A DNA stretch of 64,000 bases. It comes from Algoriphagus sp. GTDB lineage: Bacteria; Bacteroidota; Bacteroidia; Cytophagales; Cyclobacteriaceae. How positions within the stretch are numbered: position 1 is the first letter of the stretch; every line of letters starts with the position of its first letter. Shown piece after piece: positions 8,197 through 17,433 of the stretch. A model generated the notes under the pieces. The model had not been told where the DNA came from. It did no database searches and was given only the letters and a program-made list of their open reading frames with translations. Made by a program: the position numbers and the translations under genes. The stretch covers positions 1 through 64,000 of the forward strand of contig NZ_JABXIN010000012.1 in the NCBI RefSeq assembly GCF_013373065.1, read 5' to 3'.

Positions 8197-9492
8197 ATGA
8201 AAAAAATCCAAATCCTTTTCAAATCCTTACTTTTTATTCTGCTGCTTCAAGCATGTGGAGAAACCAGCCACGAGCAACTTTTTGATTCTAGCACCCTTGA
8301 TAAACGAAGCCTTGAAGAAGTAGAGCAGGTAGTGGAAGATTTTATTTTAGCCGAAAACAATCAAACCATCGAAATAGGTGAAGGTTTCTTCGATTTGAAA
8401 ACCCAATTAATACTTGACTCAAAGGAAAACATTATCATCAAAGGTGCAGGAATGACCAAGACGGTCCTTTCATTCCGAAACTTAAAAACAGGAGGAGAGG
8501 GAATGAAAATCGTCGGTAAAAACATCACAGTTCAAGACCTAACCATCGAAGATGCACCCGGTGATGGGATCAAAGTCCAACATACTGATGGACTAACCTT
8601 ACGAAAGGTACATGTTACCTGGACCCATGGAAATAAATCAAAAAATGGAACCTACGCCCTTTATCCAGTCCAGTGCAAAAATGTCCTAATTGATGAATGC
8701 ATTGCAGCTCATTCTCGCGACGCAGGCATTTATGTAGGTCAGTCTGAAAACATCATCGTTAAAAATTCTTTGGCCTATGGAAATGTCGCAGGGATAGAAA
8801 TTGAAAATTGTGACAACGCAGAGGTTTTTGGCAATACTGCCCGGAATAATTCAGGTGGAATTTTAGTATTTAATCTTCCAGGACTTCCCAAATCCGATGG
8901 TCGAGGCACCAAAATCTACAACAATCAAATCATTGAAAACAACCATAAAAACTTTGCTACTCCTATGGGAGAAGGCCCGAATGGCAATACAGTTACCATG
9001 ATCCCTCCAGGGTCAGGCGTAGTTCTATTGGCAGCAAAAGAAGTGGAAATCTTCGACAATGAAATCCTACGGAATAAAACTGTGGGGGTAGCTGTTGCAA
9101 GCTATCAGATCACAGGTTTCCCAACAGATGCTCCTAATTGGTCTCCCTATACAAGTGAGGTATACATTCATGATAATACCTATGATCGGAGTAAAGGAAT
9201 GCCAGATTTGACACGTGAATTGGGTCAGCTGATCAGTTTATATAATGCGCATGGAAAGGCCAAAACCCAAGATATTGTCTATGATGGAATCGTGGATAAA
9301 AGTCGAGGAACCAATATTATAGACAACCCTATGAATATTTGTATTTCAGAACCTAAGATTCAGGATTTATTGTTTACGCGCTTTGATTTAAGCCAAGGGG
9401 AAGACAATATTCAGAGCTATCCGGAGGTAGCTCCATTCACAAATTGTAATGTACGTATTGAGACAGATGTCACTGGAATTGCAAGCAGATGA
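8197..9492 (+). CDS. right-handed parallel beta-helix lipoprotein (SO_2929/TIGR03805-like)
   Basis: A 431-aa exported lipoprotein: signal peptide with lipobox LLQAC (Cys near 20). The rest is rich in pectate-lyase-like turns such as NIIIKGAG, GIYVGQSENIIVKNS and GIEIENCDNAEVFGN, which form a right-handed beta-helix. I recognise it as the beta-helix repeat family that sits beside the HNE_0200/SO_2930 diheme cytochrome family in Shewanella and others. The activity is not established; the fold suggests binding or cleavage of polysaccharide. Its stop overlaps the cytochrome start (ATGA). A -7-like TAGATTTG lies at 8158-8165, with no good -33 element. Confidence 0.85.
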   Translation: MKKIQILFKSLLFILLLQACGETSHEQLFDSSTLDKRSLEEVEQVVEDFILAENNQTIEIGEGFFDLKTQLILDSKENIIIKGAGMTKTVLSFRNLKTGGEGMKIVGKNITVQDLTIEDAPGDGIKVQHTDGLTLRKVHVTWTHGNKSKNGTYALYPVQCKNVLIDECIAAHSRDAGIYVGQSENIIVKNSLAYGNVAGIEIENCDNAEVFGNTARNNSGGILVFNLPGLPKSDGRGTKIYNNQIIENNHKNFATPMGEGPNGNTVTMIPPGSGVVLLAAKEVEIFDNEILRNKTVGVAVASYQITGFPTDAPNWSPYTSEVYIHDNTYDRSKGMPDLTRELGQLISLYNAHGKAKTQDIVYDGIVDKSRGTNIIDNPMNICISEPKIQDLLFTRFDLSQGEDNIQSYPEVAPFTNCNVRIETDVTGIASR

Positions 9493-10589
9493 TAAACAAG
9501 AAATTAGAAAGGGTATTCCTGATCTTCCTTAGCTCACTACTGGCTTTTTCATGTAAAACTGATTCTGAAAAAAGCACAAATCCCATTTTCGATCCCCAGA
9601 AGGTAGAGGAGATAGCCGATGGTGAATTTCCTTACCAATGGCTTTCGACCTATGGATTCTTTGAAGGGGATATCAAAGATCTTTCCCCAATCGACGGGCT
9701 GATTCCCTACGAGCCTGCCTCACCCCTCTTTACAGACTATGCACACAAGTCACGCTTTGTTTGGATTCCAGAAGGAGAAAAAGCTAAAATTTCAGGGGAT
9801 GAACTGGACTTACCTATCGGGTCTGTTTTGATCAAAAACTTCTATTACCCAGCTGATTTCTCGAAACCAGCCGGAGAACGAAGAATCATTGAAACCCGAC
9901 TTATGATTCATCAATCTAGTGGCTGGGAGGCATTTCCCTATATCTGGAATGACAGCCAAACCGACGCAATTCTAAAGGTTGTAGGCGGGGAAACAGAAGT
10001 AACCTACCGAGATGAAAATGGAAAAAACCAAATCATCAATTACCTGATTCCTAACAAAAACCAGTGCAAGACCTGTCATAACAAAAATGAAAAACTCGAT
10101 CCTCTTGGGGTTGAGGTCAAGCATCTGAATTATCAAAAGGAAATCAATGGAAAATCAGTGAATCAATTGGCTTTTTGGACAGAACAAGGAAAGCTGGAGA
10201 GATTTTTAGGAGAGGATCAACATCCCAAAATGATCGATTATTCCAATGAAAGCCTTCCTTTGGCCGATAGAGCGAAAGCCTATTTGGATATCAATTGTGC
10301 CCATTGCCATCGAGAAGAAGGACCAGCTTCCACTTCCGGACTTTTCCTAGGCTATGAACAAACCGATCCGCTTAAATTAGGGATCAACAAAACCCCAGTA
10401 GCTGCAGGAAATGGTGCTGGAAATTTTCAGTTTGATATTGTTCCTGGAAAAGCAGAGGAATCCATTTTAATCCATCGCATGAATAGTACGGAAGTGGGAG
10501 TAGCTATGCCTGAAATTGGACGATCTACGATTCATCGAGAAGGCGTAGAGCTGATCAAAGCTTGGATAAACTCCATGGAATCCAACTAA
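9489..10589 (+). CDS. SO_2930/HNE_0200 family diheme c-type cytochrome
   Basis: A 366-aa exported protein with a signal peptide and probable lipobox (FSC, residues 20-22) and two heme c sites, CKTCH at 193-197 and CAHCH at 270-274. The N-terminal half is the conserved non-heme domain of the HNE_0200 family. It is translationally coupled to the beta-helix lipoprotein upstream, a pairing conserved in distant phyla, so the two probably act together at the cell surface or in the periplasm, perhaps in an oxidative step (inference). The last 4 bases overlap the end of the convergent racemase gene. Confidence 0.87.
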   Translation: MINKKLERVFLIFLSSLLAFSCKTDSEKSTNPIFDPQKVEEIADGEFPYQWLSTYGFFEGDIKDLSPIDGLIPYEPASPLFTDYAHKSRFVWIPEGEKAKISGDELDLPIGSVLIKNFYYPADFSKPAGERRIIETRLMIHQSSGWEAFPYIWNDSQTDAILKVVGGETEVTYRDENGKNQIINYLIPNKNQCKTCHNKNEKLDPLGVEVKHLNYQKEINGKSVNQLAFWTEQGKLERFLGEDQHPKMIDYSNESLPLADRAKAYLDINCAHCHREEGPASTSGLFLGYEQTDPLKLGINKTPVAAGNGAGNFQFDIVPGKAEESILIHRMNSTEVGVAMPEIGRSTIHREGVELIKAWINSMESN

Positions 10590-11659
10590 TCGATCACTTT
10601 TTTATCGACGTAATCGGAATTCAGGATTCCCAAGGCTCCCATATATTTTAAATCGAAGGTCAAAATATCCCCTACTTGATACTTATTTGGATTCTCTCCT
10701 AAATTCAAAATGATCATATCCGAACTTGCTCCCAACAGTTCTATCGAATCATCGGTGGGTTGTAAATATTTAGGATCTACATCCAGAAGCCCAATATCCA
10801 CAATTGCACGGAAGGAAGTTTGTCCGTACAAACTTTCATCAATCTCCGCCACTTCCCCTTGAGGATTGGCCGCCAAATTTCCTACCGGAAGCATGGGCTT
10901 TTCCTGCATTTCGATGATTTCTGCATGCAATTCAAAAACATCCCCGTGCATCCCTTCAATCACCTTTTCTTCAAATAAATCAACCCCGAAAAACAAAGTT
11001 TCACCAACACGGAAATGATTAATGCCTTTTGGCAACTGATGCGTAAGCATGAGTGGAATGGTAACGGAAGTTCCTGCAGAAACCCAAGGGATTTTTTTAT
11101 TGAATTTTAATTCAATGATCTGCTTGTACAGGGATAACTGAATGAGTTTATCCGTAGAAGGCATGACCCCATTCAGACAGTTCAAATTGGTACCTAAACC
11201 AATCACCTCTAAGTTAGGCAGATTGAAAACCTGTGAATAAAAATCAATCAATTGCTCTCCCATCACGCCTTCACGAAGATCCCCCGTCTCTACCATGATG
11301 ATGATCTTATGATTTTTATTTTGCCTTACAGCCTCCTCACTGATCCAATGAATAGTCTCTAATTCACTGTTCAAGCTTACATCTGCAAACTCTACCATTT
11401 TCCCTACATTTCGCTTGGAAACTGGCTTTATATAGACTGTTTGAACATCCGGGTTTAGACGCTTTACCATGGCCAGGTTACTGATTCTACTATCATGGAT
11501 TTCATCTACGCCCAGATTAATCAGTTCCTGAAGATAAAGTCGATTCCCACACAATAACTTTGATACTACACCCCACGCGACCCCATTTTCCTCAAAAATA
11601 TTCTTCAGGAATTCATAGTTCTCTTTCAGTTTGGTTTTGTTGAGTGTTAGGTAAGCCAT
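10586..11659 (-). CDS. alanine/ornithine racemase family PLP enzyme
   Basis: A 357-aa fold-type III PLP enzyme. It has the alanine racemase-like N-terminal barrel with the PLP lysine at K34 in AWGVVSKLLCGN, an HDSRISN segment, and the C-terminal beta domain. It resembles the ornithine racemase/YhfX group rather than cell-wall Alr. The substrate may be ornithine or another basic or branched amino acid; sequence alone cannot decide. It starts 1 base after the stop of the acetyltransferase-side gap and is followed by the converging cytochrome end. The gene runs in the same direction as the acetyltransferase and the Na+ symporter, forming a likely amino-acid-handling operon. Confidence 0.82.
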   Translation of the reverse strand: MAYLTLNKTKLKENYEFLKNIFEENGVAWGVVSKLLCGNRLYLQELINLGVDEIHDSRISNLAMVKRLNPDVQTVYIKPVSKRNVGKMVEFADVSLNSELETIHWISEEAVRQNKNHKIIIMVETGDLREGVMGEQLIDFYSQVFNLPNLEVIGLGTNLNCLNGVMPSTDKLIQLSLYKQIIELKFNKKIPWVSAGTSVTIPLMLTHQLPKGINHFRVGETLFFGVDLFEEKVIEGMHGDVFELHAEIIEMQEKPMLPVGNLAANPQGEVAEIDESLYGQTSFRAIVDIGLLDVDPKYLQPTDDSIELLGASSDMIILNLGENPNKYQVGDILTFDLKYMGALGILNSDYVDKKVID

Positions 11660-11660
11660 C

Positions 11661-12101
11661 TTATTTTTTCAGTCTCATTTCAAGATACTTATTCGTAAAG
11701 CCCAGCCGCTCATAAAGTCTTTTTGCAGGATTATCTGGCTCCACATGAAGTGCAATATCACCTTTTGCAAGATTCATGGCACGTTCCATAATTTTAGCTC
11801 CGATTCCTTTTCCTCTTTGAGCAGCATCCACAGCGATATATACCAAAATATTTTCGGGAATATACCCTGACATACCGGTATGATTCATAACTAGTGCACC
11901 TACAATTTTTCCGTTTTCACGGGCCAAAATCACAAAACCTCCAGCATGTAAACTATGATCCAGCGCATAATCCAAACACTTCATTACATGATCTTTGGGA
12001 TCTCCATATTTCCCTAAATGCTTGACCAGAAAATCAGCTATTTCGTTTTTCTGTAGGTAAGTGGCGTTATCTATTGCAGAAAGAGTTTCAAATTTTAGCA
12101 T
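11661..12101 (-). CDS. GNAT family N-acetyltransferase
   Basis: A 146-aa acetyl-CoA-dependent acyltransferase with the pyrophosphate-binding loop QRGKGIG and the C-terminal LYERLGF motif of GNAT proteins. The ATG at 12101 is preferred over the longer frame from 12143, which would cut far into the symporter gene; a 14-base overlap remains. The substrate is unknown, but position between an amino-acid racemase and a transporter suggests an amino-acid-like amine. Confidence 0.85.
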   Translation of the reverse strand: MLKFETLSAIDNATYLQKNEIADFLVKHLGKYGDPKDHVMKCLDYALDHSLHAGGFVILARENGKIVGALVMNHTGMSGYIPENILVYIAVDAAQRGKGIGAKIMERAMNLAKGDIALHVEPDNPAKRLYERLGFTNKYLEMRLKK

Positions 12102-13533
12102 ATATCTGAGGTTTTGGTTGCGTATTAGAATCAATTTTTTCAATAATCAAAAATGATAGTAGGGATAGGATAAGCCCAAAAATATTGGGATCCAACCCGA
12201 GTGGCATTTCCCAGTTGAGAAAAGTCAAACTGGCTGTTAAGCCTCCTCCTAGTACCATGGAACTAATTGCGGCTTTGGCATTACTCTTTCCAAAAAAGAG
12301 TCCAAAAACCACAGGTACGAGGAGCCCTGAAACCATAAAGGCATATGAATACAACATCAGACTGAGCACTTCGTTCATTTGCCAAGCTAAAAGCAGTGCA
12401 AAAAGACCAATTAGAAGGGTAATAAACTGAGAAATCCGCATTTCAGCTTTATAGGACCATTTACTAGTGAACTTACCGAGCAAATCTGTTGTGAAGTTTC
12501 CAGAGGCTGCCATCAGGCAAGAATCAGCTGTAGAAAGCACAGCTGAAAAGTAAGCTGACATCATCAAGCCTAAAATTCCTGCGGGAAGAATTTGGCTCAA
12601 CAAAATAGGTAAGCCCATTTCCGGATCCATACCTGTAGAGGCTCCTTCCAAAATTCCCTGTTCTACCGCCACACGAGCGAGCAAGCCCAGAGAAACTCCC
12701 ATAAATGCCATAATGGGCCATTCAAAAAGCCCTGCGATAAACCAAGCTTTTTGAGCTGACTTCTTATCCTTGGCAGCAAAAATCCGCTGATAAAGGGTCA
12801 TTCCCACAAACCAAATGGGAATAATGGTAATCCCCCAATTCACAAAATCCTGCCATTCTAAATTGGAAAATGAAAAGAACTCCGGTGGGAGGACAGCTTC
12901 TATTTCCTCCCAACCTCCTACATAGGTATAGGCCATGGGAATTCCTATGAGCATCAACCCAAGCATAAGAATGATCCATTGTACAGTATCCGTGTAAATA
13001 ACTGCTTTTAGGCCTCCCATGACCGTGTATACAACAGCAATCACACCCATAATGAGTAAGGCAGTTGAAATATCCAAAGCTTCAAATGTACCGGAAGCCA
13101 ATTTAGCTCCTGCCAATAGCTGAGAAGCTGTAAAACCAAGGTAACCCAAAAAACAAATGATAGCAGCTACCTTGGCTGTTTTCTCATTGTATAAATGACC
13201 GATGATTTGGGGAAAAGTAAAAAATTTCGAAAACGCAGGATCTGATTTTACTCGAGGGATTAATAAAACAGCGGCAATCCAAGCGCCCAACAACCCCGTA
13301 AATAACATCCAGGACCCTGACAGGCCTAAGGCAAACCCAAGCCCTCCTAATCCAATTGAAAATCCTCCTCCTACATCTGTTGCCACCACTGACAATCCAA
13401 TATGCCAGGAGCCTATCCGTCTACCTCCTACATAATAATCTTCCTGACCGGTGTTTTTTCTCATAAAATGAAAGCCCACACCGAGCATGACCAGCATATA
13501 AACAACGAAGATCACCAGATCTATCCAATGCAT
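12088..13533 (-). CDS. sodium:solute symporter (SSS family)
   Basis: A 481-aa inner-membrane protein with about 13 hydrophobic segments and SSS-family motifs, including the N-terminal GxxxYYVGGRRIGSWHIGLS region and GLSGSWMLF in helix 2. Members couple Na+ influx to uptake of proline, pantothenate, sugars and similar solutes; the solute here is not identifiable. It heads the symporter-acetyltransferase-racemase run, so an amino acid such as ornithine is a reasonable guess. Confidence 0.88.
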   Translation of the reverse strand: MHWIDLVIFVVYMLVMLGVGFHFMRKNTGQEDYYVGGRRIGSWHIGLSVVATDVGGGFSIGLGGLGFALGLSGSWMLFTGLLGAWIAAVLLIPRVKSDPAFSKFFTFPQIIGHLYNEKTAKVAAIICFLGYLGFTASQLLAGAKLASGTFEALDISTALLIMGVIAVVYTVMGGLKAVIYTDTVQWIILMLGLMLIGIPMAYTYVGGWEEIEAVLPPEFFSFSNLEWQDFVNWGITIIPIWFVGMTLYQRIFAAKDKKSAQKAWFIAGLFEWPIMAFMGVSLGLLARVAVEQGILEGASTGMDPEMGLPILLSQILPAGILGLMMSAYFSAVLSTADSCLMAASGNFTTDLLGKFTSKWSYKAEMRISQFITLLIGLFALLLAWQMNEVLSLMLYSYAFMVSGLLVPVVFGLFFGKSNAKAAISSMVLGGGLTASLTFLNWEMPLGLDPNIFGLILSLLSFLIIEKIDSNTQPKPQIYAKI

Positions 13534-13675
13534 TATGTAAAGGGATTTGTATCAATTTGATTTAGAATATAATTTTTTAAAGTTAATTAATTCATGTCAA
13601 AAATGAAATAAAATTGGGTTTTTTGAGAAAATTTGATACAATAATCCAATTTTAGATTAGAATAGTGAAAAATAA

Positions 13676-13699
13676 AAAAGCCGGATTTCTCCGGCTTTT
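13676..13699 (-). terminator. terminator of the sdhCAB operon
   Basis: A 10-bp stem AAAAGCCGGA/TCCGGCTTTT with a 4-nt loop lies just after sdhB, with a T-rich run in the minus-strand direction. Confidence 0.85.
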
Positions 13700-13718
13700 C
13701 TACTGGTTTTTGAAAATA

Positions 13719-14468
13719 TTACAAATTCTCGCTGCTCACTACCGCAGAGAAATATTCTCTATTCATTCGTGCAATATTGGACAAGGAAATACCCTTTGGA
13801 CATTCAGCCGCACAAGCACCAGTATTAGTACAAGCGCCAAAACCCTCCGCGTCCATTTGTGCAATCATTTTTTCCGCACGCTCCTTACGTTCTACCTGAC
13901 CTTGTGGCAACATTGCCAACTGAGAAATTTTTGCCGAGGTAAATAACATTGCGGAAGCATTTTTACAAGCAGCTACACAAGCTCCACAGCCGATACAAGT
14001 CGCTGCATCAAATGCCTCATCAGCAATCTTTTTAGGAATCGGGATTTCATTGGCATCAGGAACACCACCGGTATTCACGGATACATATCCACCCGCTTGA
14101 ATGATTCTGTCAAAGGCAGAACGGTCAACCACCAAATCTTTTACCACTGGAAATGCTTTTGCTCTCCATGGCTCGATCGTGATGGTATCTCCGTCTTTGA
14201 AAGAGCGCATATGTAACTGGCAAGTAGTGGTCTGCTGTGGACCGTGCGGATTTCCATTGATGTAAAGCGAACACATGCCGCAGATCCCTTCTCGACAGTC
14301 GTGATCGAAGTGGATTGGATCCTCTCCTTTTTCGGTTAATTCTTCATTGAGCACATCCATCATTTCCAAGAAGGACATGTCAGTAGAAATTCCATCTATG
14401 GGATAGGTGACAAAACCGCCTTGATCAGTACTATTTTTTTGTCTCCAAACTTTTAATGTCAATTTCAT
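13719..14468 (-). CDS. sdhB: succinate dehydrogenase/fumarate reductase iron-sulfur subunit
   Basis: Electron-transfer subunit of complex II, moving electrons from FAD in SdhA to quinone. The 249-aa protein has the [2Fe-2S] cysteines C58, C63, C66 and C83 and a first ferredoxin-type set C158, C161, C164, C168. A second set has C213, C219 and C223, matching the [4Fe-4S] and [3Fe-4S] clusters. It is the last gene of sdhC-sdhA-sdhB and is followed by a terminator. Confidence 0.96.
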   Translation of the reverse strand: MKLTLKVWRQKNSTDQGGFVTYPIDGISTDMSFLEMMDVLNEELTEKGEDPIHFDHDCREGICGMCSLYINGNPHGPQQTTTCQLHMRSFKDGDTITIEPWRAKAFPVVKDLVVDRSAFDRIIQAGGYVSVNTGGVPDANEIPIPKKIADEAFDAATCIGCGACVAACKNASAMLFTSAKISQLAMLPQGQVERKERAEKMIAQMDAEGFGACTNTGACAAECPKGISLSNIARMNREYFSAVVSSENL

Positions 14469-14491
14469 ATAGCTATGAATTTTTGTCTTAA

Positions 14492-16426
14492 TTATTTGTA
14501 TGAACGCTGGGTCAACTTCACGTTTTCGAACTCAAGAGGCTCTTTATGAAGTTCTTCCTCCGCTCCATCACCCATGTATTTCCAAGCGGCTACATAGGCA
14601 AAGTTTTCGTCATCTCGAAGCGCCTCACCTTCTGGAGTTTGATATTCCTCACGGAAATGGCCTCCACAAGATTCATTTCTGTTGTAAGCGTCATCAATCA
14701 TCAATTCACCAAGCTCAAGGAAATCAGCCACTCGATGTGCTTTTTCAAGAGTTTGGTTAAGTTCTTCATTCTCACCCAACACTTTTACATCTTTCCAGAA
14801 TTCAGCTCTTAATTCACGGATCTCTGCTTTAGCTTTTTGCAGGCCTTCAGCAGTACGAGCCATACCGCATTCATTCCACATGATCTTTCCTAGCTTTTTG
14901 TGGAAATAATCCACGGACTTGGTACCGTTGATGCTCAATAATTTTTGAATTCGGTCTTTAACCTCCTTCGCAGTTTTCTCAAATTCAGGATGATTGGCAT
15001 CCACAGGCTTGGTACCAATTTGAGCCAAATAATCTCCAACAGTGTAAGGAATCACGAAATAACCATCTGCAAGTCCTTGCATCAAAGCGGAGGCACCCAA
15101 TCGGTTTGCGCCATGATCAGAGAAGTTTGCCTCTCCCAAAGCATACAATCCTGGAATGGTAGTCATCAAGTTGTAATCTACCCAAAGTCCACCCATGGTG
15201 TAGTGAACTGCAGGATAAATCTTCATTGGAACTTGGTATGGGTTTTCTCCAGTGATCTGCTGATACATATCGAAGAGGTTTCCATACTTCGCACGGATAA
15301 CATCTTCACCATCTCGCTTAATCGCATCTCGGAAATCCAGGAATACAGCTTCACCTGTTTCATTTACTCCTCGGCCCTCATCACAAACGTATTTGGCATT
15401 TCTGGATGCTACGTCTCGAGGTACAAGGTTACCGAATGAAGGGTATTTTCTTTCCAAATAATAATCCCGTTCATTTTCAGGGATATCGTTGGCTTTGATT
15501 TGTCCTTTTCGGAGCTTCTCTGCTATTTCAACTGTAGCAGGAACCCAAACGCGTCCATCGTTTCGAAGTGATTCAGACATCAAGGTCAACTTAGACTGAT
15601 GATCACCAGAAACAGGAATACAAGTTGGGTGAATTTGTGTATAACAAGGGTTTGCAAAATATGCTCCGCGCTTGTGCGCTCTCCAAGCGGCAGTCACATT
15701 GGAACCCATCGCATTGGTAGAAAGGAAGAATACGTTGCCATAACCACCTGTACAAAGTAGCACAGCATGAGCTGCGTGAGTTTCAATAGCACCTGTAATC
15801 AAATTCCGTGTAACAATCCCTCTCGCATGTCCATCAATGATGACAACGTCCATCATTTCTGTACGAGGGTAAAGCTTCACTTTTCCATTTGCAACCTGAC
15901 GGCTCAATGCGGAATAAGCACCCAAAAGCAATTGCTGTCCGGTTTGACCCCGAGCGTAGAATGTTCTGGATACCTGCGCTCCACCGAAGGATCGGTTAGC
16001 CAACAAACCTCCGTACTCTCGGGCAAAAGGCACACCTTGTGCCACACATTGGTCTATGATATTTACGGAGACTTCTGCAAGACGATAAACGTTTCCTTCT
16101 CTTGCGCGGTAATCACCCCCTTTGATAGTATCATAGAAAAGACGGAAAATGGAGTCTCCGTCATTTTGATAGTTTTTCGCAGCGTTGATACCTCCCTGAG
16201 CAGCGATAGAGTGTGCTCTGCGAGGGCTATCCTGAAAACAGAAGGCTTTGACATTGTACCCCAACTCAGCCAATGAAGCTGCAGCGGAAGCACCTGCCAG
16301 GCCAGTACCAACCACGATTACCTCGTACTTTCTTTTATTCGCCGGATTGACCAGCTTCATGTTGAACTTATGCTTGGTCCATTTTTCCGCCAAAGGACCG
16401 GCTGGTATTTTGGAATCTAGTATCAT
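14492..16426 (-). CDS. sdhA: succinate dehydrogenase/fumarate reductase flavoprotein subunit
   Basis: The 644-aa catalytic subunit that interconverts succinate and fumarate. It has the FAD-binding [11 protein letters not shown] at about 39-50 and the [11 protein letters not shown] segment with the histidine (H72) that carries covalent FAD in this family. The active-site region HPTCIP and the C-terminal [14 protein letters not shown] are also present. The gene order C-A-B and the long SdhA fit the class-B (Bacillus/Bacteroidota) enzyme. Confidence 0.96.
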   Translation of the reverse strand: MILDSKIPAGPLAEKWTKHKFNMKLVNPANKRKYEVIVVGTGLAGASAAASLAELGYNVKAFCFQDSPRRAHSIAAQGGINAAKNYQNDGDSIFRLFYDTIKGGDYRAREGNVYRLAEVSVNIIDQCVAQGVPFAREYGGLLANRSFGGAQVSRTFYARGQTGQQLLLGAYSALSRQVANGKVKLYPRTEMMDVVIIDGHARGIVTRNLITGAIETHAAHAVLLCTGGYGNVFFLSTNAMGSNVTAAWRAHKRGAYFANPCYTQIHPTCIPVSGDHQSKLTLMSESLRNDGRVWVPATVEIAEKLRKGQIKANDIPENERDYYLERKYPSFGNLVPRDVASRNAKYVCDEGRGVNETGEAVFLDFRDAIKRDGEDVIRAKYGNLFDMYQQITGENPYQVPMKIYPAVHYTMGGLWVDYNLMTTIPGLYALGEANFSDHGANRLGASALMQGLADGYFVIPYTVGDYLAQIGTKPVDANHPEFEKTAKEVKDRIQKLLSINGTKSVDYFHKKLGKIMWNECGMARTAEGLQKAKAEIRELRAEFWKDVKVLGENEELNQTLEKAHRVADFLELGELMIDDAYNRNESCGGHFREEYQTPEGEALRDDENFAYVAAWKYMGDGAEEELHKEPLEFENVKLTQRSYK

Positions 16427-16439
16427 AAAAGATTATGGA

Positions 16440-17120
16440 TTAGCTCGTGAAATAAATATAAAGTGGCATACTGGCGAATAATACCGGCACCAGGATGCAG
16501 TATATCTTTCCTATCAATTCAATTGCTGGGGAATACTTCACATGGTTCAAACCTAAGGTTTGAAATGCACTGGCAAAACCATGAGACAAGTGAAAGCTCA
16601 AGAAGCCCATGGCAATAACATAACCCGCTACCAAAATTTCATTCTGGAATGCAAACTGGACAATTTGATAGAGATCCTTATAAGTTTCTCCTTCATAGGT
16701 CACCATTGGCATGTCTCCCCAATGCATTTTGGCCCAAAAGCCCTGCATGTGAACCACCAAGAAAATAAGGATAATGGTGCCTAAAACTCCCATATTTCTG
16801 GAAGACCAGGCAGAATTTGTAGAAGCTTTTGACTCAGCATAGCCTACCGGTCTGGCAGTTTTGTTTTTGCGAGTAAGGAGAATGGAATAGATCACGTGGG
16901 CGATTACAGAAATATACGTCAAATAAGACAAGATCTTCACCGCCGGATTAGTGGTCATAAATTGGGCATATTTATTAAATGCCTCTCCACCGTCTCCTTT
17001 AAACAACAACATGTTACCAGATACATGGCCTGTCAAAAACAGGATAAGGAAGAGCCCTGTCAATGCCATGATCAGCTTTCTTCCTAAAGTGCTACTTAAG
17101 GTTTTTGTAACCCAGCTCAT
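16440..17120 (-). CDS. sdhC: succinate dehydrogenase cytochrome b subunit
   Basis: A 226-aa membrane anchor with five hydrophobic segments and histidines placed for two b hemes, matching the single-subunit anchor of class-B complex II. It begins the sdhCAB operon, and a convincing Bacteroidota promoter lies 48 bases upstream. Large, small and anchor subunits together indicate menaquinone-linked respiration. Confidence 0.94.
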   Translation of the reverse strand: MSWVTKTLSSTLGRKLIMALTGLFLILFLTGHVSGNMLLFKGDGGEAFNKYAQFMTTNPAVKILSYLTYISVIAHVIYSILLTRKNKTARPVGYAESKASTNSAWSSRNMGVLGTIILIFLVVHMQGFWAKMHWGDMPMVTYEGETYKDLYQIVQFAFQNEILVAGYVIAMGFLSFHLSHGFASAFQTLGLNHVKYSPAIELIGKIYCILVPVLFASMPLYIYFTS

Positions 17121-17433
17121 AGAATTTTTCTTTTGTTAAAACGAATGTCTTATTTCTATACCGGGACCAAATTTACGCCTCCGACAGCTAGTAAACAATC
17201 CATTCATAAAGCCCAACCTTATTTTAAAAGGTTCTAAATAATTTCCTGAAATTCTACCTGAATTCCCTTAAATTGACGAAAAATCAACCGCCTGTTTAAT
17301 TTTATTGTTTGAATTTGCGCAGATTTTCTACTTACTTCTATTTATTTCGTATAGAGCTAAGAAAAGCTGTCTATTAGCACCTTCAACTTTCTGGAATGAA
17401 AGGTGTTTGATATAAAGGTGAAACTGAAAAACT
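17121..17433. other. 313-bp divergent intergenic region (sdhC / T9SS cargo gene)
   Basis: The minus-strand side holds the sdh promoter at 17168-17199. The rest is AT-rich. On the plus-strand side I find no TAnnTTTG element, no strong inverted repeat and no small ORF with convincing coding character. Confidence 0.6.
17168..17199 (-). promoter_or_regulatory. Bacteroidota-type promoter of sdhCAB
   Basis: On the minus strand: ATTG, a 20-base spacer, then TAAATTTG. The Bacteroidota vegetative consensus is TTTG-N(19-21)-TAnnTTTG, so -7 is perfect and -33 has one mismatch. The predicted start site is about 40 bases before the sdhC ATG. Confidence 0.6.

Noticed and set aside
14945..16276. Long plus-strand ORFs inside sdhA
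   Set aside because: Shadow frames of sdhA, which is supported over its full length.
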